Positions 1 through 11,313 of a stretch of DNA of 64,000 nt are shown piece by piece (the first letter of the stretch is position 1; each line of letters begins with the position of its first letter). The stretch spans positions 4,464,001-4,528,000 of the forward strand of contig NZ_CP013854.1 in NCBI RefSeq assembly GCF_001698125.1, given 5' to 3'. This DNA is from Pseudonocardia sp. HH130630-07 (lineage in GTDB: Bacteria; Actinomycetota; Actinomycetes; Mycobacteriales; Pseudonocardiaceae). Below the pieces are notes generated by a model. The model had not been told where the DNA came from and did no database searches. It worked only from the letters and a program-made list of their open reading frames with translations. A program made the translations under genes and the position numbers.

Positions 1-1
1 G

Positions 2-43
2 GTCACGGCCGACGCTCCGGTCGAGGCCGCCAACCCCAGCTGA
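2..43 (+). CDS. pnp: 3' end of polyribonucleotide nucleotidyltransferase (partial)
   Basis: Only the last 13 codons and a TGA stop are present, reading VTADAPVEAANPS. The tail is acidic and Ala/Pro-rich, as at the end of actinobacterial PNPase after its S1 domain. The assignment rests mainly on synteny: in actinobacteria the M16 protease gene pepR directly follows pnp (gpsI). The peptide itself is not diagnostic. Confidence 0.55.
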   Translation, partial: VTADAPVEAANPS

Positions 44-125
44 TCCGTCGGCTGACGACGATTCCGCAGCGGCGGTCCGGGACCACGGTTCCGGGCCGCC
101 GCCGCTGTGTGTGGAGGAGAACCGC

Positions 126-1472
126 TTGGACGCCGCCCGTTCCGCCGACACCACCGCCGCGCCCGTCCCGTCCACCGGGGTGCACGGGGCGGTCCGGCGC
201 AGCGAACTACCGGGTGGTGTCCGGCTGGTCACCGAGTCGGTGCCCGGGGTCCGGTCCGTCGCGATCGGCATCTGGATCGGCATCGGCTCGGTGGACGAGA
301 CCGGTCAGCAGGCCGGGGCCGCGCACTTCCTCGAACACCTGCTGTTCAAGGGCACCCGGCGGCGGACCGCGGTCGGGATCGCCGAGGAGATGGACGCCGT
401 CGGGGGTGAGCTGAACGCGTTCACCGCCAAGGAGCACACCTGCTACTACGCGCACGTGCTCGACACCGACGTCGCGCTCGCCGTCGATCTCCTGACCGAC
501 GTGGTCACCGACGCGCAGCTGGCGCCCGCCGACGTGGAGGTGGAACGCGGCGTCGTGCTCGAGGAGATCGCGATGCGCGACGACGACCCGGAGGACCTGC
601 TCGGCGACCTGTTCGACCAGACGCTGTTCGGGGAGCACCCGCTCGGCCTGCCGGTGATCGGCTCCGAGGAGTCGATCCGCGGGATCACCCGGGACACCCT
701 GCACGGGTTCTGGCGGAGCCTGTACACGACGCCGCGGATGGTCGTCGCCGCCGCGGGGAACCTGGACCACGACGCGGTCGCCGAGCTCGTCGCCACCGCG
801 CTCGGCCGGGCCGCGAACGGTCACGCCGGGGCCGCCGCGGTCCCGCCGCGCGCCGCGAGCGGGACCCGTCCGGTCCGGTCCGCCGCGCTCGGCCTGCAGT
901 CCGACGAGTCCGAGCAGGCCCACGTGCTGCTCGGGGTGCCCACCCCCGGCCGGCACGTACCGGGATCGCCGGTGCTCGCCGTCCTCAACAGCGCGCTGGG
1001 CGGCGGGCTGTCCTCGCGGCTGTTCCAGCAGGTCCGTGAGCAGCGCGGATTGGCCTACCAGGTGTACTCGTCGACGTCGCGCTACGCCGACGCCGGCTCG
1101 CTCTCGGTCTACGCCGGGTGCGCGCCGGAGCGGCTCGGCGAGGTCGTCGCGGTGGTCCGGGACGTGCTGGGTGAGGTAGCCACCGGCGGCCTCACCGACG
1201 CCGAGGTGACCCGGGCCCGTGGCGCGCTGCGCGGTGGCCTGGTGCTGGCCTGCGAGGACACCGCGTCGCGGATGCACCGGCTCGGCCGTGGCGAGCTGGA
1301 CCACGGCCGCCAGCGGTCGCTGTCCGAGAGCCTGGCCCGGATCGAGGCGGTCACGCCGGGGGAGGTCGCGGCGCTCGCGGCGGAGCTGCTGGACCAGCCG
1401 CTGACCGCGGCCGTCGTCGGGCCGTACGAGGACGAGACGGAGCTGCCCGCGGCGCTGCGCGAGCTGGGCTGA
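126..1472 (+). CDS. pepR: M16 family zinc metallopeptidase (PepR-like)
   Basis: This is a 448-residue cytoplasmic protease of the pitrilysin/mitochondrial processing peptidase family. The inverted zinc motif HFLEH lies at residues 67-71, with His67 and His71 as metal ligands and Glu70 as catalytic base. The downstream glutamate ligand lies in the VERGVVLEEIAMRDDDPED stretch about 75 residues later. An inactive-type second half carries the RGLAYQVYSS segment typical of the family. I chose the TTG at 126 because a strong GGAGGAGA ribosome site (113-120) sits five bases before it; a GTG at 111 overlaps that site. It lies just downstream of the pnp tail, the conserved actinobacterial order, suggesting one transcript. 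A strong hairpin follows the stop codon. The physiological substrate is not known. Confidence 0.9.
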   Translation: MDAARSADTTAAPVPSTGVHGAVRRSELPGGVRLVTESVPGVRSVAIGIWIGIGSVDETGQQAGAAHFLEHLLFKGTRRRTAVGIAEEMDAVGGELNAFTAKEHTCYYAHVLDTDVALAVDLLTDVVTDAQLAPADVEVERGVVLEEIAMRDDDPEDLLGDLFDQTLFGEHPLGLPVIGSEESIRGITRDTLHGFWRSLYTTPRMVVAAAGNLDHDAVAELVATALGRAANGHAGAAAVPPRAASGTRPVRSAALGLQSDESEQAHVLLGVPTPGRHVPGSPVLAVLNSALGGGLSSRLFQQVREQRGLAYQVYSSTSRYADAGSLSVYAGCAPERLGEVVAVVRDVLGEVATGGLTDAEVTRARGALRGGLVLACEDTASRMHRLGRGELDHGRQRSLSESLARIEAVTPGEVAALAAELLDQPLTAAVVGPYEDETELPAALRELG

Positions 1473-1488
1473 GCGGCTCCCGACGACC

Positions 1489-1526
1489 GAGGCCCCCGGT
1501 CCCGGATGACCGGGACCGGGGGCCTC
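1489..1526. terminator. Bidirectional hairpin between pepR and the peptide-binding gene
   Basis: Two perfect 17-base arms, GAGGCCCCCGGTCCCGG and its complement, close on a four-base ATGA loop. It sits between two convergent genes, 16 bases from each stop codon. There is no U-tract, as is common in high-GC actinobacteria, so it probably ends transcription from both sides. Confidence 0.8.
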
Positions 1527-1542
1527 GTGCTCGCCGGAGGCG

Positions 1543-3228
1543 TCAGGCGCCGTTCTGCCAGCCGACCAGCTCGGGCAGCGGTGGGGTGGCGAACAGCGAC
1601 GCCCCCCAGTTGGCCAGGCCGGGCTTGGTCGCCCAGACGGTGGGGCCGGAGTAGACCGGCAGGATGCCGTAGGTCGCGAGCGCCTTCTTCTCCACCGCGT
1701 TGGCCGCGGCGTACTGCTCGTCCGCCGTGGGCAGTGTGTTCACCTTCGCCAGCTCGGCGTCGAGATCCGGGGTCCCGGTGCCGGACTTGTTGAGCGTCGA
1801 GTTCGAGCAGTACTGCTGGCAGATGTACGCGACGCCGTAGGGGTCCGAGGAACGGAATCCGCTGTAGGCCATGTCGAACTCCGCGTTCGCCATGACCTTG
1901 GCGAAGTCGCTCGACGGCAGCTGCCGCACCTGGAGATCGGCCCCGATGTTCTTCATCATCGCCACCAGGGCTCCGGAGACGGCCCGCTTGGTCGCCGTGT
2001 CGCCGACCTGCACGTAGGTGAAGCGGAGCGGTTGACCACCCTTGGCCCGGACGCCGTCCGGCCCGGGAGCCCATCCGGCGGCGTCGAGTCCCTGCTTGGC
2101 CGCCTCGGGATCGAACTGCACGGCCGAGTTGTCCTGGTAACCCTTCTGGAAGGGCTTGAGCACGAGGGAACCGGACGGGGCCTCGCTGTAGCCCATGCCC
2201 TGGAACTGGATCTCCGAGAGCTGCACGCGGTCCATCCCCTGGAAGATCGCCTTGCGGACCTCGGTCTCCTTCAGCACCGGTGAGGTGCTGTTCAGGGTCA
2301 GCAGGTAGTCGGCGGGGGTGCCGGAGATCCGGATGTCGGCATCCGGCACGGACTTCGCCTGGGCGAGCAGGTCGGCCGTCTCGGCCTCGGCGGCGTCGAT
2401 CTGGCCGTTCCGGAACGCGTTGACCTTCGCGGTCTGCTCCAGCGTGACGAGAGTGACCCGGTCGAGCTTGCCCGGCTTGCCCCACCACTTGGGGTTCCGC
2501 TCGAAGGACAGGGTCCCGTTCTGCTGGTCGTAGTCGGACACGGTGTAGGGCCCAGCGCCCCACTCGGTGTGCGGCTTGTTCAGGTACCCCTGGTTGAAGA
2601 TCTGCGGGTCCGCCGCCACCTTCGGGTGCACCAGGTAGTTGAACAGGCTCTGCCACCAGACGTTGACGCCGTCGAAGGTGACGATCACCTGCCTGTCGTC
2701 CACACCGCGGGTCACCGAGGTGATCCGGTCGTAGCCGTCGGTGGAGTTCGGGATGAACGCCGGGTCGGAACCGTTGTTCGACTTCCAGGTGGCCTCGAAC
2801 GCGCGCCAGTCGATCGGCGTGCCGTCGTTGTAGACCGCCTTCGGGTTGAGGGTGTACGTGACCGTGGTGTCGCCACCGGAGTCCGCCGCCGTCGCCTCGG
2901 TGATGTAGTCCGGATTCATGATCGGGTCACCGTTCGGGGTGAACGTGATCAGCGCCGGGTTGTACCAGTTCCAGGACAGCCACGTGTCTGTGGTGCCGTC
3001 GCCCTGGAACCGGTTCAGCTGGGGAGTCAGACCGGAGCGGAACGGCAGCGTGACCTCGCCGCCGTCGCGCAGGTTCTCGTAGGGCTGCTCGTTGAACGAC
3101 GGTGTCGTCGACAACGCCTCCCCGGTCTGGGTCGGCTCCTCGGAGCCACCCCCACCACAGGCGCCGAGCAGCAGGGCCACGGCCACGACGGTGGAGGTCA
3201 GCGCCCCACGACGGATCGATCTGTGCAT
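1543..3228 (-). CDS. Peptide/oligopeptide ABC transporter substrate-binding lipoprotein
   Basis: This 561-residue protein belongs to solute-binding family 5 (DppA/OppA type). It starts with a short positive region and a hydrophobic signal ending in LLLGAC, a lipobox with Cys24 as the lipidation site, followed by a glycine/serine linker. The mature part has the long two-lobed architecture of the family, with LTFTPNGDPIMNPDYI-like and SGALVAMMKNIGADLQVRQ-like segments. It should bind peptides outside the membrane for the permeases encoded upstream. It is the last gene of the leftward operon. Its GAGGAGAG ribosome site overlaps the stop codon of the ATPase gene eight bases away, so translation is probably coupled. 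The ligand cannot be read from sequence; di- or oligopeptide is the family default. Confidence 0.88.
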   Translation of the reverse strand: MHRSIRRGALTSTVVAVALLLGACGGGGSEEPTQTGEALSTTPSFNEQPYENLRDGGEVTLPFRSGLTPQLNRFQGDGTTDTWLSWNWYNPALITFTPNGDPIMNPDYITEATAADSGGDTTVTYTLNPKAVYNDGTPIDWRAFEATWKSNNGSDPAFIPNSTDGYDRITSVTRGVDDRQVIVTFDGVNVWWQSLFNYLVHPKVAADPQIFNQGYLNKPHTEWGAGPYTVSDYDQQNGTLSFERNPKWWGKPGKLDRVTLVTLEQTAKVNAFRNGQIDAAEAETADLLAQAKSVPDADIRISGTPADYLLTLNSTSPVLKETEVRKAIFQGMDRVQLSEIQFQGMGYSEAPSGSLVLKPFQKGYQDNSAVQFDPEAAKQGLDAAGWAPGPDGVRAKGGQPLRFTYVQVGDTATKRAVSGALVAMMKNIGADLQVRQLPSSDFAKVMANAEFDMAYSGFRSSDPYGVAYICQQYCSNSTLNKSGTGTPDLDAELAKVNTLPTADEQYAAANAVEKKALATYGILPVYSGPTVWATKPGLANWGASLFATPPLPELVGWQNGA

Positions 3229-3236
3229 CTCTCTCC

Positions 3237-5315
3237 TCAACGGAAGTGGCAGGCGTTGCGGTGGTCGGACTCCTGCTCGGAGGCCCCGTCCTTGACGACC
3301 AGCGGTGGGGTCTCGGTCCGGCACCGGACCTGCTCGGCCTCGGACAGGGTCCGCGCGAGCGGGCACCGGCCGTGGAACGCGCAGCCGGGCGTCTCCCCGG
3401 TGGGGCTCGGCAGGTCCCCGGTGAGCACGGTGCGCCGGCGGGTCCGTTCGACCTGCGGGTCGGGCACCGGGATGGCCGAGAGCAACGCCTGGGTGTAGGG
3501 GTGCTGGGGGTTGCCGAAGACGTCGGAGACGGCGCCGGACTCGACGATCCGGCCCAGGTACATGACCGCGACGCGGTCGGCGACGTGCCGCACCACCGAC
3601 AGGTCGTGGGCCACGAACAGGTAGCTCAGGCCCAGCTACCGCTTGAGCCCGGCGAGCAGGTTGAGCACCCCGGCCTGGACCGAGACGTCGAGCGCGGAGA
3701 CCGGCTCGTCGAGCACCAGCAGCGACGGGCTGGTCGCCAGCGCGCGGGCGATGCCGATCCGCTGGCGCTGCCCGCCGGAGAACGCTGCCGGGAACCGGTC
3801 GGTGTGCTCGGGATCCAGCCCGACCAGGGCCATCAGCTCGTCGACCCGGGCGGCGATCCGCGCCCGGTCCGACCAGCCCGCGGCGCGCAGCGGCTCGGCG
3901 AGGATGTCCCCGGCCGTCATCCGCGGGTCCAGGGCACCCATCGGGTCCTGGAACACGATCTGGATCTCCCGGCGCAGGGCGGCGACCGCGGAGCGCGAGG
4001 AGAGCGTGGCGACGTCGGTCCCGGCGACCGTGATCCGTCCGCTCTCCGGCGGCTGCAGGTTCATGATCTCGAGCAGGGTCGTCGTCTTCCCGCAGCCCGA
4101 CTCGCCGACCAGCCCGAGCGTCTCGCCCTCCCGGATGTCGAGATCGACGTCGGCGACCGCGTGCACGGAGCCGATCCGCCGTCGCATCAGCGAGCCCTTG
4201 AGCAGCGGGAACGTCTTGCGCAGGCCCTCGACCGACAGCACGACGGGACGCTCGGCGCGGTCCGTGCCCGGGTCGTCCCCGACACCGGTGAGCAGGTCGG
4301 GCGGGTCGAACACCGGCGCGCTGCCGATCCGGCCGTCGACGATCTCACCGGACCGGACGCAGGCGACGGCGTGCCCGGGCCGGTCGCCGGCGGCGACCAG
4401 CGGCGGCTCGACGTCCCGGCAGCTCGCCACGGCGACCGGGCACCGCGGCACGAACGGGCAGCCCGGCGGCAGGTCGACCGGGGTCGGCGGGTTGCCGGGG
4501 ACCGGCACCAGCGGGCGCCGCTCGACGCTGTCCACCCGCGGCACCGCCCCGAGCAGACCGATCGTGTACGGCATCCGGGGTGCGGCGAACAGCTCGTCGG
4601 CCGTCGCCGTCTCCACCGGGCGCCCGGCGTACATGACCAGGACGTCGTCCGCGGTCCCGGCGACCACGCCCAGGTCGTGGGTGATCATCACGACCGCGGC
4701 GCCGGTCTCGTTCCTGGCGACCTTCAGGACGTCGAGGATCTGGGCCTGCACCGTGACGTCCAGCGCCGTCGTCGGCTCGTCGGCGATGATCACCGCGGGG
4801 TCGTTGGCGATCGCCATGGCGATCATCACCCGCTGCCGCATCCCGCCGGAGAACTCGTGCGGGAACGACCGGATCCGGCGGGCGGGGTCCGGGATCCCGA
4901 CGAGGTCGAGCAGCTCGGCGGCACGGGTGCGGGCCGCTGACCGGGAGATGTCGGTGTGGATCTGCATCGCCTCGACCAGCTGGTCGCCGACGGTGAAGAT
5001 CGGGGTGAGCGACGACAGCGGGTCCTGGAAGATCATGCCGATCTCGCGCCCGCGGATCCCGGACATCTCCTCGTCGGTCAGCCCGACGAGCTCACGCCCG
5101 CCCATCCGGATCGACCCGGACACCGAGGCGCTGTCCGGCAGCAGCCCCATCACCGCCAGCGAGGTCACCGACTTCCCGGACCCGGACTCGCCGACGATGC
5201 CGAGCGTCCGGCCGGGCACCAGGTCGAAGTCGACCCCGCGGACGGCCTCGACCCGCCCCGCCTCGGACGGGAACGCGACGTGCAGGTCGCGGACCGACAG
5301 CACCGGTTCGGTCAT
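3237..5315 (-). pseudogene. Fused DppD-DppF peptide ABC transporter ATPase, interrupted by an in-frame TAG
   Basis: A single reading frame encodes two ABC ATPases in tandem, which energise the two permeases upstream. Domain 1 has Walker A GESGSGKS, signature FSGGMRQR and Walker B VIIADEP. Domain 2 has GESGCGKT, FSGGQRQR and LLVLDEP. Each domain carries the C-terminal cysteine-rich OppD/F extension (GCPFVPRCP and GCAFHGRCP). At 3636-3638 an amber codon replaces an expected Glu/Gln/Lys codon between LLAGLKR and [13 protein letters not shown]. The frame continues unchanged to 3237, so there is no frameshift. Termination there gives 559 residues and removes the H-loop histidine (AHD) of domain 2; readthrough would give 692. 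The start ATG at 5315 overlaps the dppC stop as ATGA. A true nonsense mutation, a sequencing error or suppression are all possible. Confidence 0.85.
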
Positions 5316-6271
5316 GCCCTGCCCCCTGCCTGCGAGGTCGGGTCGAGCGCGTCGCGCAGCCCGTCGCCGACGTAGGCCAGCGAGATCGTCAGCATCAGCA
5401 TCAGCAGCAGCACCGCGGGAACCGCCAGCAGCCACGGCGCCGTGGCCATGGAGTTGGCGCCGTCGGCGAGCATCGTGCCGAGCGACACGTCCGGGACCTG
5501 GACGCCGAACCCGACGAACGACAGCGCCGTCTCGCTCTGCACGGTGTTCACCACGTTCAGCGTGAACGTGACGATCAGCAGCGAGCCGATGTTCGGGATG
5601 AGGTGGCGCAGCACGATCGACCGGCCGGGCACGCCCATGAAGCGGGCCGCGGCGACGTACTCGCGCTCGCGCAGGGTCGTCGCGACCGTCCACACCACGC
5701 GCGCCGTCGTCATCCAGCCCAGCACGCTCAGCGCCACGATCAGCACCCGGTAGTCCCCGGTCGCCCACTGCGAGGCCAGCGACAGGATCAGGAACGACGG
5801 CACCACCATGAGGAAGTGCACGAGCCCGAGCAGTGCCCGCTCGCCGCGCCGGCCCCAGGTGCGCCCGCCGCCGAGGTAGGCGGCGCCCGCGCCGACCAGC
5901 GCCGCGATCGCCGTCGTGACCAGGGAGACGGTGACGGCGATCAGCAGTGACCGCTGCAGGCCGTGCACGGCCTGGGCGTAGACGTCGTTGCCGCCGGCGG
6001 TGGTGCCCAGCGGATGGTCCGCCGACGGGGCCTCGGTCAGCCCGGTGAAGTCGACCGAGGTGTGGTCGTACGGCGAGAACACGCCGCCGACCAGCGAGAA
6101 CAACACCAGCAGGCCGAACACGACCAGCCCTGCGACGGCCGAGCGGCTGCGCCGGTAGCGCCGCCACACTAGCGCCGAACGGCGGCGGGGGGACCGCCCG
6201 GCGGGCGGCGGGGCACCCGCCTCGGCCCCGTCGCCGACCGTGGGGGACAGCTCGGGCAGGTTCAGGCTCAC
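5312..6271 (-). CDS. Peptide ABC transporter permease, DppC type
   Basis: This 319-residue inner-membrane permease has a charged cytoplasmic N-terminus (about 35 residues), a first membrane helix (AVAGLVVFGLLVLFSLVGG), an external stretch with DHPLGTTAGGNDVYAQ-like sequence typical of DppC, and a BPD transmembrane domain of about five helices. The EAA loop that docks to the ATPases is seen at EYVAAARFMGVPGRSIVLRH. It should pair with the DppB-like protein to form the channel. The start is a GTG at 6271, one base after the TGA of the upstream permease gene, and its own stop overlaps the ATPase start. This is tight operon packing and translational coupling. The family is secure; the substrate is inferred from neighbours. 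Confidence 0.9.
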   Translation of the reverse strand: MSLNLPELSPTVGDGAEAGAPPPAGRSPRRRSALVWRRYRRSRSAVAGLVVFGLLVLFSLVGGVFSPYDHTSVDFTGLTEAPSADHPLGTTAGGNDVYAQAVHGLQRSLLIAVTVSLVTTAIAALVGAGAAYLGGGRTWGRRGERALLGLVHFLMVVPSFLILSLASQWATGDYRVLIVALSVLGWMTTARVVWTVATTLREREYVAAARFMGVPGRSIVLRHLIPNIGSLLIVTFTLNVVNTVQSETALSFVGFGVQVPDVSLGTMLADGANSMATAPWLLAVPAVLLLMLMLTISLAYVGDGLRDALDPTSQAGGRA

Positions 6272-6272
6272 G

Positions 6273-7256
6273 TCAGTTCACCCGCACTCTCGGGTCGAGG
6301 GCCACGACGGCGATGTCGGCGAGGATCGCCCCGACCGCGGTGGCCGCCCCGGCGAACGCCGCCGCGGCCACCGCGCCGTGGATGTCGTTGGTCGAGATCG
6401 TGCGGATGAGGTAGTCGCCCATGCCCTGCCAGGCGAACACCTTCTCGGTGATGACGGCGCCGGTGAACAGCGCCGGGATCGCGAAGGCGACCTGGGTGGC
6501 GACCGGGATCAGCGAGCCGCGCAGCCCGTGCCGGCGGATGGCCTGGCGGCGGGTGAGCCCCTTGGCCCGGGCGGTGCGCACGTAGTCGGAGTTGACGACG
6601 TCGAGCAGCATCGCCCGCTGCAGCATGTGGTACCCGGCGTAGGTGATGATCAGCAGCGAGATCGTCGGCAGGATCAGGTGCTGGGCCCGGTCGAGCAGGG
6701 TCGGCCAGAACCCCTCGATCCCCGGGGTCTCGGCGCCCGCGACGTAGAAGAGCGTCCCGCCGACGCCCTGGTTGATCGCGATCGCCACGAAGACGACGGC
6801 GAGTGCGGCGACCGCGGGCGGGGTGTTGAGGGTGAACACCGACGTCATCTGGGCGACCCGGTCACCGACCCGGTACTGCCGCGACGCCGAGTAGACCCCG
6901 AGCGCGACGCCGAGGAGGATCGAGAGCACCAGCGAGGCCAGGATCAGCTGGCCGGAGACCCCCACCCGGAACGCGACCTGGGTGTTGACGCTGTCGCCGA
7001 TCGGGCTGGCGCCCCAGTCCCAGCGGGTCACGATCCCGGCCAGCCAGGTCCACCAGCGTTCGCTCAGCGCGACGTTGGAGTCCAGGTTGTACTGCCCCAG
7101 CGAGCGGGCGATCTCCTCGTCGGTGCGGGGCGGGCGCAACTGCAGGTAGTTGACCCGTGGATCGAGGAACGCGTTCGCGAGGAAGTAGGTCAGGTTGGTC
7201 GCGACGACGATCATCGCGAGCCAGCCGACGCCCCTGCGCAGGACGTAACGGAGCAA
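6273..7256 (-). CDS. Peptide ABC transporter permease, DppB type
   Basis: This 327-residue permease has an N-terminal helix (GWLAMIVVATNLTYFLANAFL) followed by a periplasmic region and a five-helix BPD transmembrane domain. The EAA motif appears as DYVRTARAKGLTRRQAIRRHGLR, and the family ending with ALDPRVRVN is present. It is the first gene of the leftward operon B-C-(D-F)-A and heterodimerises with the DppC-like protein. The start at 7256 is a TTG, chosen because the protein then begins at the usual MLRYVLRR position; a GGGAG sits upstream at non-ideal distance. The AT-richer stretch around 7395-7430 in the divergent gap to the DUF456 gene probably contains the promoter. Confidence 0.9.
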   Translation of the reverse strand: MLRYVLRRGVGWLAMIVVATNLTYFLANAFLDPRVNYLQLRPPRTDEEIARSLGQYNLDSNVALSERWWTWLAGIVTRWDWGASPIGDSVNTQVAFRVGVSGQLILASLVLSILLGVALGVYSASRQYRVGDRVAQMTSVFTLNTPPAVAALAVVFVAIAINQGVGGTLFYVAGAETPGIEGFWPTLLDRAQHLILPTISLLIITYAGYHMLQRAMLLDVVNSDYVRTARAKGLTRRQAIRRHGLRGSLIPVATQVAFAIPALFTGAVITEKVFAWQGMGDYLIRTISTNDIHGAVAAAAFAGAATAVGAILADIAVVALDPRVRVN

Positions 7257-7487
7257 CGGTGCTCGCTTTCTCCCGCGGCCGGGTCCGGTGGTCGGTACCG
7301 GGGGCCGGCTGCGGTGGAACGGCCGCGTGGTGAGCGGGTGTCACTGGTTCGGGTGGTCGTAGGCTTGCACGCCGGTACCAGAATCCCCAGATCTCATCAG
7401 AACTGTTTATTTGTTTGTGACGTGAAACCGTCGCGAATCGGGTGGTCCCCCCATTCGGGGCGCGGGAGCTGCTGGGAGGCTGGAGTC

Positions 7488-7967
7488 ATGACGGGTCTCG
7501 CCGTGCTCGCCGGCCTCATGATCGTCCTGGGTCTGGCCGGGATCGTGCTCCCGGTCCTGCCCGGACCGCTGCTGATCGTCGGCGGGGTCGCGGTGTGGGC
7601 GATCCCCCGCGGGGACTCGGTCGGCTGGTGGGTGCTCGGCATCGCCGTCGCGGTGACCGTGCTCGGGCAGGTCGCGAAGTACCTGCTCCCGGGCCGGCGG
7701 CTCAAGGCGTCCGGGGTGCCGACGCGGACGTTGCTCGCCGGGCTGGTGCTCGGTGTCGTGGGGTTCTTCGTCGTCCCGGTGGTCGGGCTGTTCCTCGGGT
7801 TCGTGCTGGGGGTCTGGCTGGCCGAGCTGGTCCGGCTCCCGGACTCGGCGACGGCCTGGCGCTCGGCCCGCGAGGCGCTGGCCGCGGTCGGCTGGAGCAT
7901 CCTCATCGAGCTGGCGGCCGGGATGCTGGCGACGGCCGTCTGGATCGGCGGTCTCGTCGTCGGGTGA
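7488..7967 (+). CDS. DUF456-family small membrane protein
   Basis: This 159-residue protein is almost entirely hydrophobic with about four or five membrane helices. It has the proline/glycine pattern LGLAGIVLPVLPGPLLIVGG near its start and GVVGFFVVPVVGLFLGFVLGVWLAEL in the centre, both characteristic of DUF456. The family has no established biochemical function. The ATG at 7488 follows a GGGAGGC ribosome site. The gene is monocistronic: it is divergent from the peptide transporter operon and convergent with the next gene, whose stop codon shares a palindrome with its own. Confidence 0.8.
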   Translation: MTGLAVLAGLMIVLGLAGIVLPVLPGPLLIVGGVAVWAIPRGDSVGWWVLGIAVAVTVLGQVAKYLLPGRRLKASGVPTRTLLAGLVLGVVGFFVVPVVGLFLGFVLGVWLAELVRLPDSATAWRSAREALAAVGWSILIELAAGMLATAVWIGGLVVG

Positions 7968-7979
7968 TCCGGTGCCGGA

Positions 7980-7982
<3 letters not shown>
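7965..7982. terminator. Palindrome containing both convergent stop codons
   Basis: TGATCCGG-TG-CCGGATCA is a perfect palindrome with a two-base centre. Its first three bases are the TGA stop of the DUF456 gene and its last three are the TGA (read leftward) of the glycosyltransferase gene. It is a plausible minimal bidirectional terminator, although the very small loop would open the stem by a pair or two. Confidence 0.5.
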
Positions 7983-10456
<2,474 letters not shown>

Positions 10457-10462
10457 ACACCA

Positions 10463-10485
10463 TGGTGGAGGGTAGTCCTCCACCA
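10463..10485 (+). terminator. Hairpin after dapB
   Basis: TGGTGGAGG and CCTCCACCA form perfect nine-base arms around a GTAGT loop, starting six bases after the dapB stop. There is no U-tract. It probably ends the dapB transcript. Confidence 0.6.
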
Positions 10486-10652
10486 CGATCCGGCGCCGGC
10501 TGCGCGACGGCACGCCGCACCGGATCGTCAAGGTCCCGCACACACCGGAGGGTCTGGAACGGGAGCTCGCCGCGCTGGGCTGGGACGTCCGCGTGCACCC
10601 GACGGCGGGACCGTTCTACTGGGGCGTCGGCGGCCGCACGGCCGGGTGGTGA
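10476..10652 (+). pseudogene. C-terminal remnant resembling a class I methyltransferase
   Basis: An open frame without a start codon reads TIRRRLRDGTPHRIVKV followed by HTPEGLERELAALGWDV and ends GPFYWGVGGRTAGW. This pattern (arginine-rich strand, HRIVKV, LxxLGWDV) resembles the last strands of class I SAM-dependent methyltransferases from memory. No upstream frame joins it: a TAG at 10473-10475 and the dapB hairpin stand before it. I read it as a decayed gene end or the 3' half of a frameshifted gene. The family assignment is by pattern recognition only. Confidence 0.4.
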
Positions 10653-10659
10653 CCGCGGG

Positions 10660-11193
10660 TCAGCCGACCAGGCGCAGGTCCAGGGTCCCGCCGACCCGGA
10701 CCTCGCGCAGCGTGCCGCCGGATCCGGTGTCCAGCGTGCGCGCGGCGCCGTCCGGCGCCCACCCGGCCCGGGCGTAGAACCCGCGGGAGGCGGTGTCGGT
10801 CTCCGGCAGCCACGCCCGCCCCGTCTGCGAGCCGGACTCCCGCAGGGCCGTCGCGGCGGCGGCGAGCAACCGCCCGCCGTGCCCGCGCCGGCCCCAGCGC
10901 GGCTCCACCAGCAGCGCCGAGATCTCGGCGATCGACCGCCCGTCGCCACCGGAGTAGCGGGCCGCGGCGCAGAAGCCGACGGTCTCGGCGCCCTCCACGG
11001 CGACCAGCAGGTGGAAGTCGTCGCCGGCGTGCACCGCGTCCCGCCAGTGCGAGCGCGCGGCCTCGGAGGTCAGGCCGTCGAAGGCGGCCTCCGGGAGCAG
11101 CCCGGCGTAGGCGGTGCGCCAGGTGCGGTCCTGGATCGCGACGATGGAGTCGACGTCGTCGTCGGTGGCGGGGCGGACGGTCGCGGTGGCCAT
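10660..11193 (-). CDS. GNAT family N-acetyltransferase
   Basis: This 177-residue acetyl-CoA-dependent acetyltransferase starts VRPATDDDVDSIVAIQDRTWR. Strand 4 is IAEISALLVEPRWGRRGHGGRLLAAA, with the RxGHGG pyrophosphate-binding turn (motif A), followed by the FYARAGW motif B. This is a compact, complete single domain. The substrate is unknown; GNAT enzymes act on many amines. The ATG at 11193 begins the domain directly. It is convergent with the methyltransferase remnant and divergent from the YcaQ-like gene, with about 120 bases between for both promoters. Confidence 0.85.
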   Translation of the reverse strand: MATATVRPATDDDVDSIVAIQDRTWRTAYAGLLPEAAFDGLTSEAARSHWRDAVHAGDDFHLLVAVEGAETVGFCAAARYSGGDGRSIAEISALLVEPRWGRRGHGGRLLAAAATALRESGSQTGRAWLPETDTASRGFYARAGWAPDGAARTLDTGSGGTLREVRVGGTLDLRLVG

Positions 11194-11313
11194 GCGCCCA
11201 TGCCTACCGTGTCCGCCGCGGCGCGCCCGCCCCGGCCCGCCCCGGGCGGGCGGGGCCACGGGGCCGCACAGCGCCCGCGGGACTGTCGGGGGTCCGTGGC
11301 AGCATCCCGGTCC

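Noticed and set aside
3102..4940. Plus-strand frame opposite the peptide ATPase gene
   Set aside because: No motif, extreme Arg/Gly/Asp content; antisense shadow of the ABC ATPase.
3639..5565. Frameshift in the peptide ATPase gene instead of a nonsense codon
   Set aside because: The frames before and after the stop are identical, so no insertion or deletion is needed.
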